A stretch of 64,000 nt of DNA, taken from positions 49,027,161 to 49,091,160 of the forward strand of contig CM018695.1 of NCBI GenBank assembly GCA_009363875.1, written 5' to 3'. Below the pieces are notes generated by a model. That model was not told the origin of the DNA and did not search any database. It was given only the letters and a program-made list of their open reading frames with translations. The stretch comes from Mikania micrantha (taxonomy: Eukaryota > Streptophyta > Magnoliopsida > Asterales > Asteraceae). Shown piece after piece: positions 21,961 through 33,950 of this stretch (its first letter is position 1; each line of letters begins with the position of its first letter). The position numbers and the translations under genes were made by a program.

Positions 21961-23924
21961 TGATTTCCACAAATAGATTTACCTTTAGTCTCTTGAGTTC
22001 ACCATGTATTCATGATTACCCCAAAGCACTTGTAGAAATATAATATTAAATGTTTAATTAAATTAATAATAAAGCATTTAAATACAACTAAGACATGATG
22101 ATTGGGCCTTATTTGACTCAATCAATTAGACTTAGTTGTTGGTGGTTGTCCAAGTTGTACCCTCTCACACGTGGCCCATATCAGGCATGACCCACAAGGA
22201 GTCTACCTGTATGTGTCGGGACTTTAATGATGCCCATATCAGCTTGACCCATTGGTCTACTGTACATGCCGGGACTTTAAGGATATCCTTTGATTCTTGA
22301 TCTTCTTTGATTCACTTGATTTCATTTGATCGTTTAAGTTATGCCCATATAGCTTGACTACAAGAGTCTACTATTTATACCGGGACTTTCCGTGTGTTAC
22401 ACGTGGTCTTGATTTACATACAACTAGCATCCACCTCAGATTAAACAGTTAATGATTTCATTGGATCTTAATGATTTCATTATTTCCATTATTCACACAC
22501 GGTTATGATTCCCATGATTCACTTGATTCTCTTGATTATGATCTTTTAAATTCCATGATTTCCACAATGATTATAGATTCTTGATTTGGATCCTTAGTTT
22601 ACTGATCACACATCGGATTAGATTCCATTGAATTTGATCTTTAGCTTTAGTTCTTTTGATTCCACTTTGAATTTAGGTTCTTGAATTTGAGTTTGATGGA
22701 CTAAGGGTTTGTTTAGAGTTTTAGAATTAAGGTATTACTCATAGGAGTAATTCATTTAACTTGATAGTTAATTCTGCATAGTAATTACCTAGACAGGAGT
22801 CTAGGAGTATAAACAAACATATAAAGCATATAATAAGTAAAAGCATTTACGTAAAACAATTTAAATAAAAAGGTTTACGCATGCTTCTCAGCCCCGCGTT
22901 TGAAACCAAAACGTTTAGAAAAGGGGCAATGAACTCACCTGTGTTGCTCTGTATTGAATTACCACAAAATGCGTGCTCGTTGTTGTAGACTATGTTTCTT
23001 CGGTTCCTGAGTTGTTTTAAGAGAATTCGAATTCGATAAGTATTTATAGTAGTCATCGTATCTAGGGTTTGGTCTCGGTGTGCAACGAAGTGTCCTATGT
23101 TACTAATGTGCTTATAAGATTTCATCTAACTAGTCTAACTTAGATACCCATTTATAACCTGTATCCCACAGGTAATCATAACAAGTCTTAATTAACATGT
23201 TTCTAATTTAACTCATTTTAAGTTAAACATTAATTTAGAAAATCATTTAATTTAATTTAATAAAGTTTGTAAATCGTTTTCTTTAATTAAAGTATTATGG
23301 ATTTTAAGAAAATAGAATTTACATATGATGGGCTTGGGTTAAGCCCCTTGGGCCTACCTTGGCCCATGGCTAAAATTTGATTTCCAAGAAGTCATAAATC
23401 AAACTCTTTGAATAATCCGGCATAGATACTTTAATTAAGTTGTCTAAGTTAGTTTCATGCCCTATGAACGGTTCCTAAGGTCTAAGTGTTAATGGTTAAA
23501 CCAACACTCCAACCGTTAGGCTTTCGTTTTGATCCCCATGATCTCATAATGATTTCCCAAGTATATTAAACCAATCTACTATATGTTAACAACTCATATT
23601 GAGTCATTAGTGTGTTCTAAGGGATCCATTTTCATTTGAACTTGAATTCATGTTTTGTTTTAACCAATCCATCCCTTATACCTCGTGTAGCTTAACCCTT
23701 CACAAATCGAATGACTCTATCATTATTCAAAGGAAACCTTAGTTCTCCCCAAAAGTTGGTTTGCATGAACATGAATATCCTAGGTTATTCCCATGCACGC
23801 ACACCCATAATTCAACCCATTGAAATCCTATGCATGCAACTCAATGAACCGCTCGATAACCCCTATGTGCAACCATAGTTTCAGTAATGCTTAGATTCAT
23901 CAGCCATGAAGACAACGAACCTCT

Positions 23925-24410
23925 GGGAAACACCCATGGGTTCGGCGGTGATGATAGGTTCGATTGTGTAAGGATCGCATGACTTATGGTTCGCGGCTCA
24001 CTGTGGGTTTGTTTAACTCAGGTTCGTGGCTTCTAGGGTTTGCATGGCCATGGTATGTGCAAAGGTCTTAGGTTCGCTGGTAACGAATTAGGTTGTACTA
24101 GGGTTCGTCCCAGATGCATGTTTGCCCACTCTAGGTTCAGGATTCCTAAAGGCTAGGCTGCTAGGAGGTTCTCCCGGCTCCATAGCTCGGCAACCATAGG
24201 TTTGGTCGTCTTGGGTTCGTTGGTGTTCCTGGTTCGTGGCAGCTCAGGTTCTCCCAGACCAATGGAGGTTCGGCTAACGAGAAGTGAGGTTCGGCCCTGG
24301 CTACTGGTTGGTGTCAACAGGTTCGGCCACCTGTACAGAGGTTCGGCCGATCGGTCCCTATCACGAACCCAGCTTCATCCTCTTCATCGTCAACCCTAAT
24401 ATGTTGCAGG
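23925..24410. repeat. Cluster of GGTTCG motifs in the G2 3' LTR
   Basis: More than 15 GGTTCG-type motifs lie in under 500 bases. The homologous cluster in the 5' LTR is at 44770-45290. In element sense the motif is CGAACC, downstream of the putative transcription start. Confidence 0.8.
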
Positions 24411-25433
24411 TTCGTTTCTAAAGCTTCCTAGTTGTTTACAATAGTTTATCTCAAGGTTTCTAAGTGTTTAAACCGGTTAGAACAACAATAAGCTAAAGGA
24501 ATCGTGATTCACACCAAAACCGAAATAAAACTAGAGATTTAGCTCGAAAATGATGGATGAAAGCTTAGATCCCTTGTACTTTCGTGATCCTCAGATGATA
24601 GTGGTCGTTTTGACACCAAGAACTCGCGAATCCGATGAGAAACGATCGATAAATCTTAGAGAGAAGTTAGTGAGAGAGTGTAGAGAGAGAGAGAGTGAAG
24701 AACGAAAATGGGATTGGAGCTTGGTTAGTGGTGGTAGATATGGCAATTAAATGCCATATTAAAGGCTTCCACATACCTGGCTCGTTCGGTTTCGCTTGGT
24801 TACGCGTAAACGTCGGTTTTTCGTTATTTTCGTAACGAAACGACTCGGTTTTTAAAATAAGATTTATAAAATTATTTTAGGTGGTTATTCCTAGTAAATT
24901 AACTAAATATCTTCTTTTTATTTTAAATTTTAGAAACATTTAATTAACTGTTTAAAATCGAATCGTACAGTTGTCGCGCGTATTCGTTCGAATCGTCACC
25001 CGTACAAACACGACGATAACTATACTTTTCAATATTTTTTTCTAATTATCGGATATCGTTCAGAACGTTAAACTTTCTGATTTATTCGTACAGATCATCA
25101 CCTATACGAATAATCCGTTGATTTAGCATTTACATAACGACATCCGTGTTGTTTTGTTCTGTAAAGCCTCACATACGTTGTACATAATAAAATCCTAGCA
25201 AATAATCACATGATGGTTATGTATTGCCAAATACTTATCTTACTGATGAACCATGTTTACTGAGTTTTGTTTCTCTGAAATGAATTCTGAATTTGCTGTT
25301 TGATAACACGAAATGATAATGACACATGCTACTAATATGACATGAAATTAAATATGTATAGTTTGTACCTGAATACTGTTCGTGTTACTGTTGATATCAC
25401 TGTTCCAGTACTGGTTTCGGCACTGATGTTACA

Positions 25434-25467
25434 GTCTCCCCTTGTTAGAGAAATTTCGTCCCGAAAT
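25434..25467 (-). other. G2 polypurine tract and adjoining palindrome
   Basis: The minus strand reads AAATTTCGGGACGAAATTTC, then TCTAACAAGGGGAGAC immediately against the LTR start TGTAACATC. It is the same arrangement as in G4 and G1. Confidence 0.82.
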
Positions 25468-26640
25468 TTAAGAGTCGTTATCAGGTACGGCTTCCTCTGT
25501 GAACAGTTGGGGATACTTTGACTTCATGTGATCTTCGCGTTCCCAAGTAAACTCAGGTCCGCGCTTTGAATTCCAACGAACCTTTACGATCGGAATACGG
25601 CTTCGCCTCAGTTGTTTAACTTTGCGATCCATAATCTCCAAAGGTTCCTCGATAAAATGTAACTGTTCATCAACTTGAATTTCTTCAATCGGGATGACAA
25701 GTGACTCGTCAGCAAGGCATTTTTTTAAGTTTGAGACGTGAAACACGTCATGCACACCACTGAGCTCATCTGGTAATCTCAGTATATACGCCACAGGACC
25801 AATATGTTCGATGATCTCGAACGGTCCCACGTATCGTGGTGCTAACTTGCCTTTCTTTCCAAAACGTACTACACCTTTCCATGGGGATACCTTTAACATA
25901 ACACGGTTTTCCACTTGGAATTCCAACGGCTTGCGCCGTTTCTCGGCGTAGCTCTTTTGTCTGCTTCTTGTAGCTTGTAACCTTTGTTGAATCTGGCAAT
26001 CTTGTCGGTAGTCTCCTGAATAAGCTCTGGCCCAGTTATACGGTTATCTCCAACTTCAGTCCAACAGATCGGTGATCGACATTTTCGACCATACAAAGCC
26101 TCGAATGGTGCGCATCGGATGCTGCTATGATAACTGTTGTTGTAGGAGAATTCAATCAGTGGCAAATGAGAATCCCAATTTCCCCCGAAATCCAACACAC
26201 AGGTTCTTAGCATGTCCTCCAGGGTCTGAATCGTACGTTCGCTTTGACCGTCCATTTGTGGATGGTAAGCTGTACTCAGATTTAAGTGCGTCCCTAGAGA
26301 TTTCTGTAATGATTTCCAGAACCTTGATGTGAATCTGCTGTCTCTGTCAGAAATAATGGACAATGGCACACCGTGGCGTACCACTATCTCATTGATGTAC
26401 AGTCATGCCGGTTTATCCATCTTGAAGGTTTCACGCATTGGCAAGAAGTGAGCAGATTTCGTCAAATGATCAATGATAACCCAAATCGTATCATGACCAC
26501 TGGAAGTGCGGGGTAGCTTGGTAATGAAATCCATAGCTATTTGCTCCCACTTCCAGAGCATAATCTCAGGCTGTTCCATTAAACCTGACGGTTTCTGGTG
26601 TTCCGCCTTTACCTTAGCACACGTAAGACATTAATCGACG
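25468..26640 (-). pseudogene. G2 integrase with chromodomain
   Basis: The minus strand carries the integrase core in 25893-26384 (RHGVPLSIISDRD, GQSERTIQTLEDML, EALYGRKCRSPICW), preceded by decayed DFITKLP and zinc-binding sequence to about 26640. The C-terminal part in another frame is 25468-25926 (SPWKGVVRFGKKGKLAPRYVGPFEI, DVFHVSNLKKCL) and ends in a Tekay-type chromodomain (DRKVKQLRRSRIPIVKVRW, FTWEREDHMK). Integrase joins the cDNA to the genome; the chromodomain is the targeting tail. A frameshift near 25920 and others upstream inactivate it, but the chromodomain tail is the best preserved in the window. Confidence 0.88.
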
Positions 26641-28585
26641 TACTCGGCTATGTCTTTCTTCATTCCCGGCCACCAATAAAACCCTCGTAAGTCTTGGTGC
26701 ATCTTATCGGCGCCTGGATGTACAGAGTACTCGTCTTGTGTGCTTCACCGAAGATAAGTCTTCTCAATTCGTCTACCACCGGAATCCATATACGATCCTG
26801 GTAGTAGATCACTCCATCAGGCTTAGTCTCCAATTGTTTCTCTGCTCCGCAGTCAAGTTCTTTCTTCAAGTTTCCTCGATCAACTAACTCTTGTTGTGCC
26901 TGAATAATCTTGTCCCGTAGGCTCGTCTGCACAGTCATTCCCATTGCTCTGACGCGCAAGGGTTTGACTCGCTCCTTCCGGCTCAAGGCATCAGCTACAA
27001 CGTTCGCCTTTCCCGGATGGTACTTGATCACACAATCTTAATCATTCATAAGTTCAACCCAATGTCGCTGTCGCATGTTGAGCTCCTTCTGATCAAAGAT
27101 ATGCTGCAGACTTTTGTGATCAGTGAATATGGTACACTTGGTGCCATATAAATAATGTCTCCAAATCTTTAATGCGAAGATTACAGCTCCTAGTTCAAGA
27201 TCATGAGTAGTGTAGTTCTTCTCATGAATCTTCTACTGTCTTGATGCATAAGCGATGACCTTGTCCCGTTGCATTAGTACACAACCAAGTCCCTGATGGG
27301 AGGCATCATAATAAACAACAAAGTCATCACAACCTTCTGGATTCTGTTTCAATGTCTGGAAAGCATCCTCTTGTTTCTGCTCCCAAATAAACGGTTTACT
27401 TTTCTGAGTTAGCTTCGTGAGAGGCAGAGCTATTTTAGAAAAGTTTGAGATAAACCTTCTATAATAACCTGCCAATCCCATAAAATACTGTATCTTCGTC
27501 GGTGTCTTCGGAGTATCCCAATTCTTTATTGCTTCAATCTTGGCGGGATCCACGTGTATTCCCTCGTTGTTGACTACATGACCCAGAAATTGAACTTCTC
27601 TTAGCCAAAATTCACATTTAGAGAATTTGGCATAAAGTTTCTCTTCCTTCAACAGCTCCAAGATCTTCCTGAGATGTTGCTCATGCTCTGTTTTGCTCTT
27701 GGAATAAATCAGTATGTCATCAATGAAAACAATGACAAACTGGTCCAGATACGGCTTGCACACTTGGTTCATGAGGTCCATGAAAACCGCTGGTGCATTC
27801 GTTAATCCGAAAGGCATCACCATAAACTCGTAATGCCCGTATCTGGTTCGGAATGCCGTCTTCGGTATGTCTTCATCTTGAACTCTGAGTTGATGATATC
27901 CAGACCGGAAGTCAATCTTTGAAAAGTATTGGGATCCTTGCAGTTGGTCAAACAAATCATCAATCCTCGGCAATGGATACCGATTCTTGATGGTTAATTT
28001 GTTTAGCTCGCGGTAGTCTATGCACATTCGAAACGATCCGTCTTTCTTCTTCACGAACAAGACCGGAGCTCCCCAAGGCGAGTAGCTCGGTCTGATGAAA
28101 CCTTTATCTAGTAGCTCATGTAACTGGTTTGACAATTCCTGCATCTCTGAAGGTGCTAACCTGTAAGGAGATTGAGCAACAAGAGTTGCTCCAGGAACTA
28201 AGTCAATATGGAACTCTACCAGTCGCGCAGGTGGCAAACCTGGTAGGTCTTCAGGAAATACTTCCGGATACTCTTCAACTACTGGTACATCTTGAATTTT
28301 TTTCTTGTCCTTCTCCTTTTCCACCACATGAGCCAGGAAAGCTACGCACTGCTTCTGTAGACACTTATGCGCCTTTATGCAAGATATGATTTTGACACTG
28401 CGTTTTGCTTGATCCCCTCTAACTTCCAATACACGATCATTTGGCAATGAAACTCGAAGCAGCTTTTCTGAACAAATGACTTCCACTCGATTAGATGAAA
28501 GCCAATCCATTCCAACAATGATGTCGAAACTACCCAACTCCATCGGTATCAAATCGATGGTGAATGTATGACCATTAAGTGTCAA
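26641..28585 (-). pseudogene. G2 reverse transcriptase and RNase H
   Basis: 27233-28585 encodes the end of protease (VGMDWLS), the linker (DLPGLPPARLVEF), a complete RT with MCIDYREL, FRTRYGHYEF and VFIDDILIYS, then the start of RNase H (YDASHQGLG). About eight codons are missing just before the RNase H start, compared with G4. Stops interrupt RNase H around 27040-27235. The last part (26660-27031, KYHPGKANVVADALSRKE plus linker to integrase) is in the same frame. RT and RNase H copy element RNA to DNA and remove the RNA strand. Confidence 0.9.
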
Positions 28586-29040
28586 TGAGCAATTCCTCTA
28601 TACTGTGCTAACTGTGATTTGTTTCCCGTTAGCTACTTCTATGATATAAGGGGATTCTAACTGTTCCTCTATAGAATCTAGTTGTCATGCAAAATCGGTA
28701 GAGATAAAACTCTGATCCGCACCAGTGTCAAATAAAATGGATGCATAAAAGTCATGTAAGAGAAATGTACCAGTGACCACATTCGAGTCTTGGCGTGAAG
28801 CTGGAGCTCCTATAACAAAAGGCCTTCCACGGGGTGCTGGAACTACCTGTTGAATCTTCTTCGGACTGTTCTTTGCAAAGTGGCCCTGTTCGCCATAGTT
28901 ATAGCATCCACCATTGTTTTGGTTGTTGGGTGGAGGGAGAGCTAAAGCAGCATTGTTGACTGCTTGGTTTGGTGTTATCCTGCATTTCTGGACCCATTGT
29001 CCCTCTCTTCCATATCTCGTGCATTGACGGCATTGATTGT
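28586..29040 (-). pseudogene. G2 nucleocapsid and protease
   Basis: The minus-strand frame of 28685-29428 includes a first Cys-His segment (CRQCTRYGREGQWVQKC), then a damaged CCHC knuckle reading CYNYGEQGHFAKNS (two Cys lost), then the protease active site FDTGADQSF (about 28715-28740). Two in-frame stops (about 28598 and 28685) separate it from the downstream RT frame. Protease catalytic residues are retained; the zinc knuckle is not. Confidence 0.85.
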
Positions 29041-30098
29041 TAGCAGCATGATGATACTGGCACTTAGCACACAAAGGGTGTGGGCCAGTATATGGCTTCT
29101 TGTGCACGTTCTGTGGTGCCATAGCTACTTGGTTAAGTGGAGTAGCCATAGTGTAATTTTTTATAGTCTTCTGTTTCTTCTTCAGGTGTTGGTGATGATG
29201 AGGTTTCTTGGAAGAATCTTCCTTTCGCTTGCCAGTGTCAGCCTCTTTCTTCAAAGTACCAGAGGCTACCATCAGATCAGTGAGTTTCCCAGACAAACTC
29301 ACAGCAGACTGCACAGTAACAGGGTTTGCTGCAACAACTAAACCCTGAATGCAGGCAGGGAGTCCACCTACATATCGATCAATCCTCTTCTCCAATGTTG
29401 GTACCATGTCTGGCACCAAAGCAACCAACTCATGGAACTAGTAGTATATCCCATGTGGTCTGCCCCCTTCATCACATGGTTTGACAGCTCGACTTCCAGT
29501 TTCTGCAGCTCGTTCTTGGGGCAGAATTCAGTTCTCAGCAGGGTCTTGAAATCTTCCCAGGTCATGGACATAGCTTCTTCTCTTCCTCTCGCTTGGATCT
29601 GCGAGTTCCACCAAGTCAAGGCTCGCTTGTTGAACGTTCCAGCAGAGTAGCGAACCTTGTGGTGCTCTGGACAACTGCAGAGGTCCAGAGTAGTCTCGAT
29701 CTTCTCTATCCATTGGATCAGACCAACGGCTCCCTCAGTGCCACTGAAACTTGGTGGCTTACATCCCACAGGAGACTTGTAGGAGTAGTGTCATGCAGTA
29801 CCAGTGTTTCCACTGGCTTCCCAGATGAGTGCCCGGTATTGTTGATGTTGTTCCGGATGCAGTTGAGCATCTCCGGTATCACTTCCTTTAGCAGATTAGT
29901 CAGCTGACTGCTCAGTAGAGTTACAAGGGCAACAGTAGCAGGATCCAGAATCTGTGTCGCGTTCGGGTTTGGAGGAGGAATGAGTGGAGGAGGAGGAGGT
30001 AGAGGTGAATCAGCTGGTGATGGCGTTGATGAATGTGGAGGTGAACTTTGTGGTGGTGGTACAATAAAAGGAGGTCTTCTCGGCGGCATTCTGATCAT
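29041..30098 (-). pseudogene. G2 gag (capsid)
   Basis: The likely start is MIRMPPRRPP at 30098, followed by a proline-rich leader. The capsid core is 29368-29769 (GTEGAVGLIQWIEKIETTLDL, NKRALTWWNSQI), and the C-terminal part continues in 29041-29428 (EKRIDRYVGGLPACIQG, then Lys-rich). Frame changes occur near 29750 and 29400. It is the same arrangement as G4 gag, with close sequence similarity. Confidence 0.87.
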
Positions 30099-30251
30099 AA
30101 CCAAAAGTATATTAGTTAGTGCAATGATCGAATGCAGAAGACACAATGCAATTAAAGACTTAAGTCCTGTGTTCTCTATATCCAGGGTCCCTAGGTTATA
30201 GTCTAGGCCAAACCGTTTAAATAATGTGACCTATATTTCTCTATAACCTTG
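30099..30251 (-). other. G2 untranslated leader, cut by G1
   Basis: Leader between gag and the primer binding site. It shares with G4 the phrase GGGTCCCTAGGTTATAGTCT. It is cut at CCTTG (30247-30251), the target duplication of G1, and resumes at 41959. Confidence 0.8.
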
Positions 30252-30304
30252 TGTGACAATCCAACTTTTCGGATTAACCTTGTTAACTGAAAATGGTTAG
30301 ATCA

Positions 30305-30430
30305 CAGGCCCAACAAGATATGTAAGGCCCAGTAAGGCCAAGGAAGGCCCAGTAAGGCCAAGGGAGGCCCAATGAGCCCAAAGTAGGCCCAATGGTAGTT
30401 AGGAGGCCCAATTGGATTAATCAAGCCCAA
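30305..30430. promoter_or_regulatory. Cluster of GGCCCA (site II-like) motifs
   Basis: About seven GGCCCA motifs, mostly in short repeats of AAGGCCCAGTAAGGCCA, lie within the first 180 bases of the LTR. The copy in the 3' LTR is at 39128-39253. In plants TGGGCC/GGCCCA elements are binding sites of TCP-type regulators of genes active in dividing cells. A role here is inferred only from position and motif. Confidence 0.45.
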
Positions 30431-31771
30431 CAATGCTCCAAGTGGTCAATGAGTGACAATCCGGCAATTCTCGGTTTACTCCGTTAACCAAAAGTTAACA
30501 AAAATCGCAAAGAAATCAAACGATATCAAATTAAAAGGATTAAATTTGATCAAAATAAGTTTACAAACATTAAAATTTTAAGAACTAATGTTTAAATTAT
30601 ATAAAACAATCAATTTTGACTATTAAAGTCAAAATTCGAGTTATTATTAAATTGAAATTCAAAATCTACTTCAATAATCAGTTATCATTGTAATAAAACA
30701 TCCATAATGATCACATCAATGATAATTTATAATCATCATACGTTATGAAACTCTTAATTCATCGAATTAAATCCATGGAACCACAAAACTTCTTAACCGT
30801 CATTAGGGATCATCAAATTAGCATAATTGGAGCTTGATAAGTCGAATTGAAACAACCTAAACTCTAGTCGGCCCCTTTAGCATCTATTACACATCATAAT
30901 TCGAAGATAAACACTGTGAAGAAACGATTTCAAGAGGAGGTGGGTCGAAACACAAGCCAATAGTCGATCTTTATCAATTCGAGATTAATTCAGGTAAGTG
31001 TCAACACCTACACACTCCTTTTAACATGTCTAAGCAAAACCTTAACAAGATAGAACCTGGGAATCACGAATTTTAAGGATTCGAACTCTAGGGTTCTTCG
31101 GTTTGAGGATTTGGGGGATTTCAATAAAACGGATTCGAAAATCAAATTGAGTTATACAGATAGTGTCGTGATATCATGTGGAACGAAATCCCTATGTTAA
31201 TTTCACTGAGAAATATCGAAGTGTATCATTTCAATTCTAGGGTTTCTAATGAAAGAATGTTTTGGGGGTTTGCAAGAAAATGAATTTCAGAATCAAATTA
31301 AAGGCTATCATTAGTTTCAGAAGACTTCGATTAAGATAAACCTTATGTCAATTTTGGTTAACAACCTCGAATTCAATAAAAACCGGTTCCACGTTTTGGA
31401 TAGAAAAAATGTTTTGGGATTTTTAAACAAAAATGATCTAAAAATTAAATTAGACAACACATATAGTTTCGTTTTGATCTGAGGATGAAAAACCCTTTGA
31501 ATTCGAAGATTAAAACAAACGAATTTGATTCAATTGATCACTGGATTCTAAATGTTGAGTTCGAACGTGGGTACACCCAAATAAGCAGATAATGTGATCT
31601 ATTTTCGAATTAAAACTACCTATAGGGTCGGTTAAACTATTAGAACAAAAACCCTGTGATTTCAGCTTCGGTCGGATTTGATTTGGGGTCCAATTGGAAC
31701 TCCATGGCTTCGGTTAGGAAACAAGGGGGAACCGGCTTAGGTGAGTTTAAAACAAATCAAAACAAACATCT

Positions 31772-31990
31772 GTTGCGATACCCTAGCGGGCGAGACTGGT
31801 AAGACGTATGTGTGTCGAGCGGGAGGTCGCGGGTTCGAGCCGTGCATCGGCCGGTTTTGTGAAAAAATACCATTTTTGGTATTTTTGCAATAACTCTCGC
31901 ATACGAACTCCGATTTAACCTGTTCAAGTTTCGTTGGAACCGTAACGGAATTTCGAATAAAATAAAATAATAAAATTTACATTTTAACCA
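31772..31990 (+). repeat. tRNA-derived SINE-like segment inside the G1 LTR
   Basis: An A-box-like TAGCGGGCGAGACTGG (31784-31799) and a B-box-like GGGTTCGAGCC (31831-31841) are spaced as in tRNA genes and tRNA-derived SINEs. A ~110-base body and an A-rich end (31990-32000) follow. The same segment is in the 3' LTR (40595-40815). No clear duplication flanks it, so it is an old insertion now replicated as part of the LTR. Confidence 0.55.
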
Positions 31991-33074
31991 AAAAAAAAAA
32001 TATATGATCGTGTATAATTACGTGTTTAAACGAAATCGCGTATACTTTTATAATTTAACTGAATGAACTAAAAATCGTGCATACTTTCGTATGAACGTTT
32101 CTAACAACTCAATATAAGTGTGTTAATACTTATATGACTACAATCAAGATTCTGACATTTCAAATAACGACACGTTATTATAATTTCACAGATTCTTCGT
32201 AGAAGTTATTCTACGTACTCTCGCGAACACGTGATCATTCTATTCACTATCAAAGGTGCGTACACGGCCCTTTCCTATTTTAAACTGTTTTGGGGGAGAA
32301 AACATGTGCAACAAACTCTTTTTAGATACATATCACTTGCATGAGTTAGATGTTTACATTAAGTGCAAACATAGCATTACAAAGCCTTCTCTTTCGAACC
32401 GTTTAATTTGCCGGAGTGCAAAGCGTGGTAGTTGAAGATAGATCTATTGGGTTTGACAAACCTCACTTGGTAGATGGGATCTACGCAGGTGTTTGACTGA
32501 CCAAACACACACATTGCTATTGTTCATGCTAGACAATAGTGTTATGGCAAAAACATGCTATAGCATGGCAACTCGTCAGCTTCGGTGTCGACCACTTGTG
32601 TAAATAGTTTATATGACTAGCTATCATGACTGTGCATGTGTGATTATGTTATCTACAAACTTGATATTCAAACTGCTGTTTTGAACATTGTGAATACTTA
32701 AACCTGTGTATGCACCAACCATTGTGTTGACTTGATTTACATGTTTTCTCAGGACACTAAGACACAAGCAAGGACAAGCAGGGACTAGGATGTTGAGTCT
32801 CATGCATGCATTTCAGTTCAAGTGTTTTAGTTTTGTTCAATTAAGACATGGAATGTTTGAGAAATTGTACTTTACATTTTCAAACCGTTACGTATTGTTA
32901 TTGGTTTTAAAACGCTTCCGCAAACATTGAAACTTTGATATTACAGTTTTAGACCAACATATGTTTTGAAATTCGTATAGAGGTCTTCGTTATGTCTAAT
33001 GATCTGAGATCCTGGTTTGTCACGTTCCCAAACGGTATAATTCCGTTAGTTGAAAATTTGGGGGTGTGACAGAT

Positions 33075-33087
33075 TGGTATCAGAGCC
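33075..33087 (+). other. G1 primer binding site (tRNA-iMet)
   Basis: TGGTATCAGAGCC, a perfect match to the usual plant initiator-Met primer site, three bases after the LTR. Confidence 0.95.
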
Positions 33088-33203
33088 ATTGGTTATAGCG
33101 AACTAGGTTTGCATTGGTAGACTTAGACTATAACTGTAGACATTAGACACACTTGCTTACACGATAGTTTGTATGCACTTACATATGGCATTATGTAACA
33201 GAT

Positions 33204-33950
33204 ATGGCATCATCGTCTAAGCGTATTCTTGATGAGGAGTCACATGTGGAAATTGAAGCAGTTAAGAAGAGGAAACTGGAGCCAGTGGATGATACTATTC
33301 ACTATGGCGAGGATATTCACATTAGACCCAGAGGGAGCAGCCATTATTGGCAATGGTTCCCTGATCTCATCCGTAGCTGGGTACGCGAGGAGAGAGTGCC
33401 TCCTCCATCCGCTACTTCATCTACTACTGGCATATGGATATTACCGGCTCTAGGGTATCCGCTAGAGCAAGCATTTGCTGCATTCGTGGCACGTATGGAT
33501 CGAGAGATCCGTAATATGCGCGAGGCGGCAGGGGCAATCACAGGATTGTTGGAAAGCAACAACTGGATTATGGATAAATGGAGGAGTCTTAAGGAGGAAC
33601 TGATTCGTACAGATGAATTACATGAGAATCTGGTGGAGGATGTGGAAATGATGCGAAATGATATTGTTGAACTCACCAACCGACTTCAAGATGCTGAATT
33701 TCGTGCAACTATGGCCGAGGCACGACAACAAGAGACGGAACTACGTGCGGCTATGGCCGAGGCAAGGGCCGAAGAGGCCGTTGCACTATCTAATGCGGCT
33801 ATAGATGGAACTAATGTAGTCGGGGATTTGGCCGAGCAAGCATTGATACTTGTCACCGAACATATACAGTATGATCATGGTGCAGAGAGTGGTCCACCAG
33901 AACAGGCTGATTCATCTCCTAGTGTTGCACCACCAAATGCTGGAGTTTAG
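33204..33950 (+). CDS. Accessory coiled-coil protein encoded upstream of gag (intact)
   Basis: A 248-codon frame without interruption lies between the primer site and gag, the position where most Ty3/Gypsy elements start gag directly. The start chosen is ATG of MASSSKRIL; an out-of-frame ORF at 33229 is a shadow. Residues 21-24 are KKRK, a possible nuclear localisation signal. Residues ~100-200 are heptad-like and charged, with a duplicated AMAEAR unit, predicting a long coiled coil. The C-terminus is Pro/Ser-rich. I recognise no enzyme motif. A decayed relative (ATIAKARFEELEG, with an acidic region) lies at the same place in G3 (61029-61700). It could act in particle assembly, nuclear entry or regulation; this is inference. 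It is the only intact frame in the element. Confidence 0.7.
   Translation: MASSSKRILDEESHVEIEAVKKRKLEPVDDTIHYGEDIHIRPRGSSHYWQWFPDLIRSWVREERVPPPSATSSTTGIWILPALGYPLEQAFAAFVARMDREIRNMREAAGAITGLLESNNWIMDKWRSLKEELIRTDELHENLVEDVEMMRNDIVELTNRLQDAEFRATMAEARQQETELRAAMAEARAEEAVALSNAAIDGTNVVGDLAEQALILVTEHIQYDHGAESGPPEQADSSPSVAPPNAGV

Larger units (their letters stand above)
21280..25433 (-). repeat. G2 3' LTR, right segment
   Basis: Matches 42146-46301 of the 5' LTR throughout, ending GCACTGATGTTACA next to the polypurine tract. It contains a ~230-base internal duplication (21551-21960), the GGTTCG cluster (23925-24410), and a CT-rich leader region (24640-24720, minus sense) likely just downstream of the transcription start. 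No gene is seen; frames such as 22847-23125 and 24202-24399 are LTR composition artefacts. Confidence 0.92.
30252..33071 (+). repeat. G1 5' LTR (2820 bp)
   Basis: TGTGACAATCC ... GGGGGTGTGACA, nearly identical to 39075-41958 and, in its last 725 bases, to 1-729. It contains a GGCCCA cluster at 30305-30430 and a tRNA-like segment at 31772-31990. No gene lies inside. Confidence 0.95.

Noticed and set aside
31772..31850. Functional tRNA gene
   Set aside because: It has A- and B-box-like words, but I could not fold a cloverleaf with acceptor stem and anticodon; a SINE head is the better explanation.
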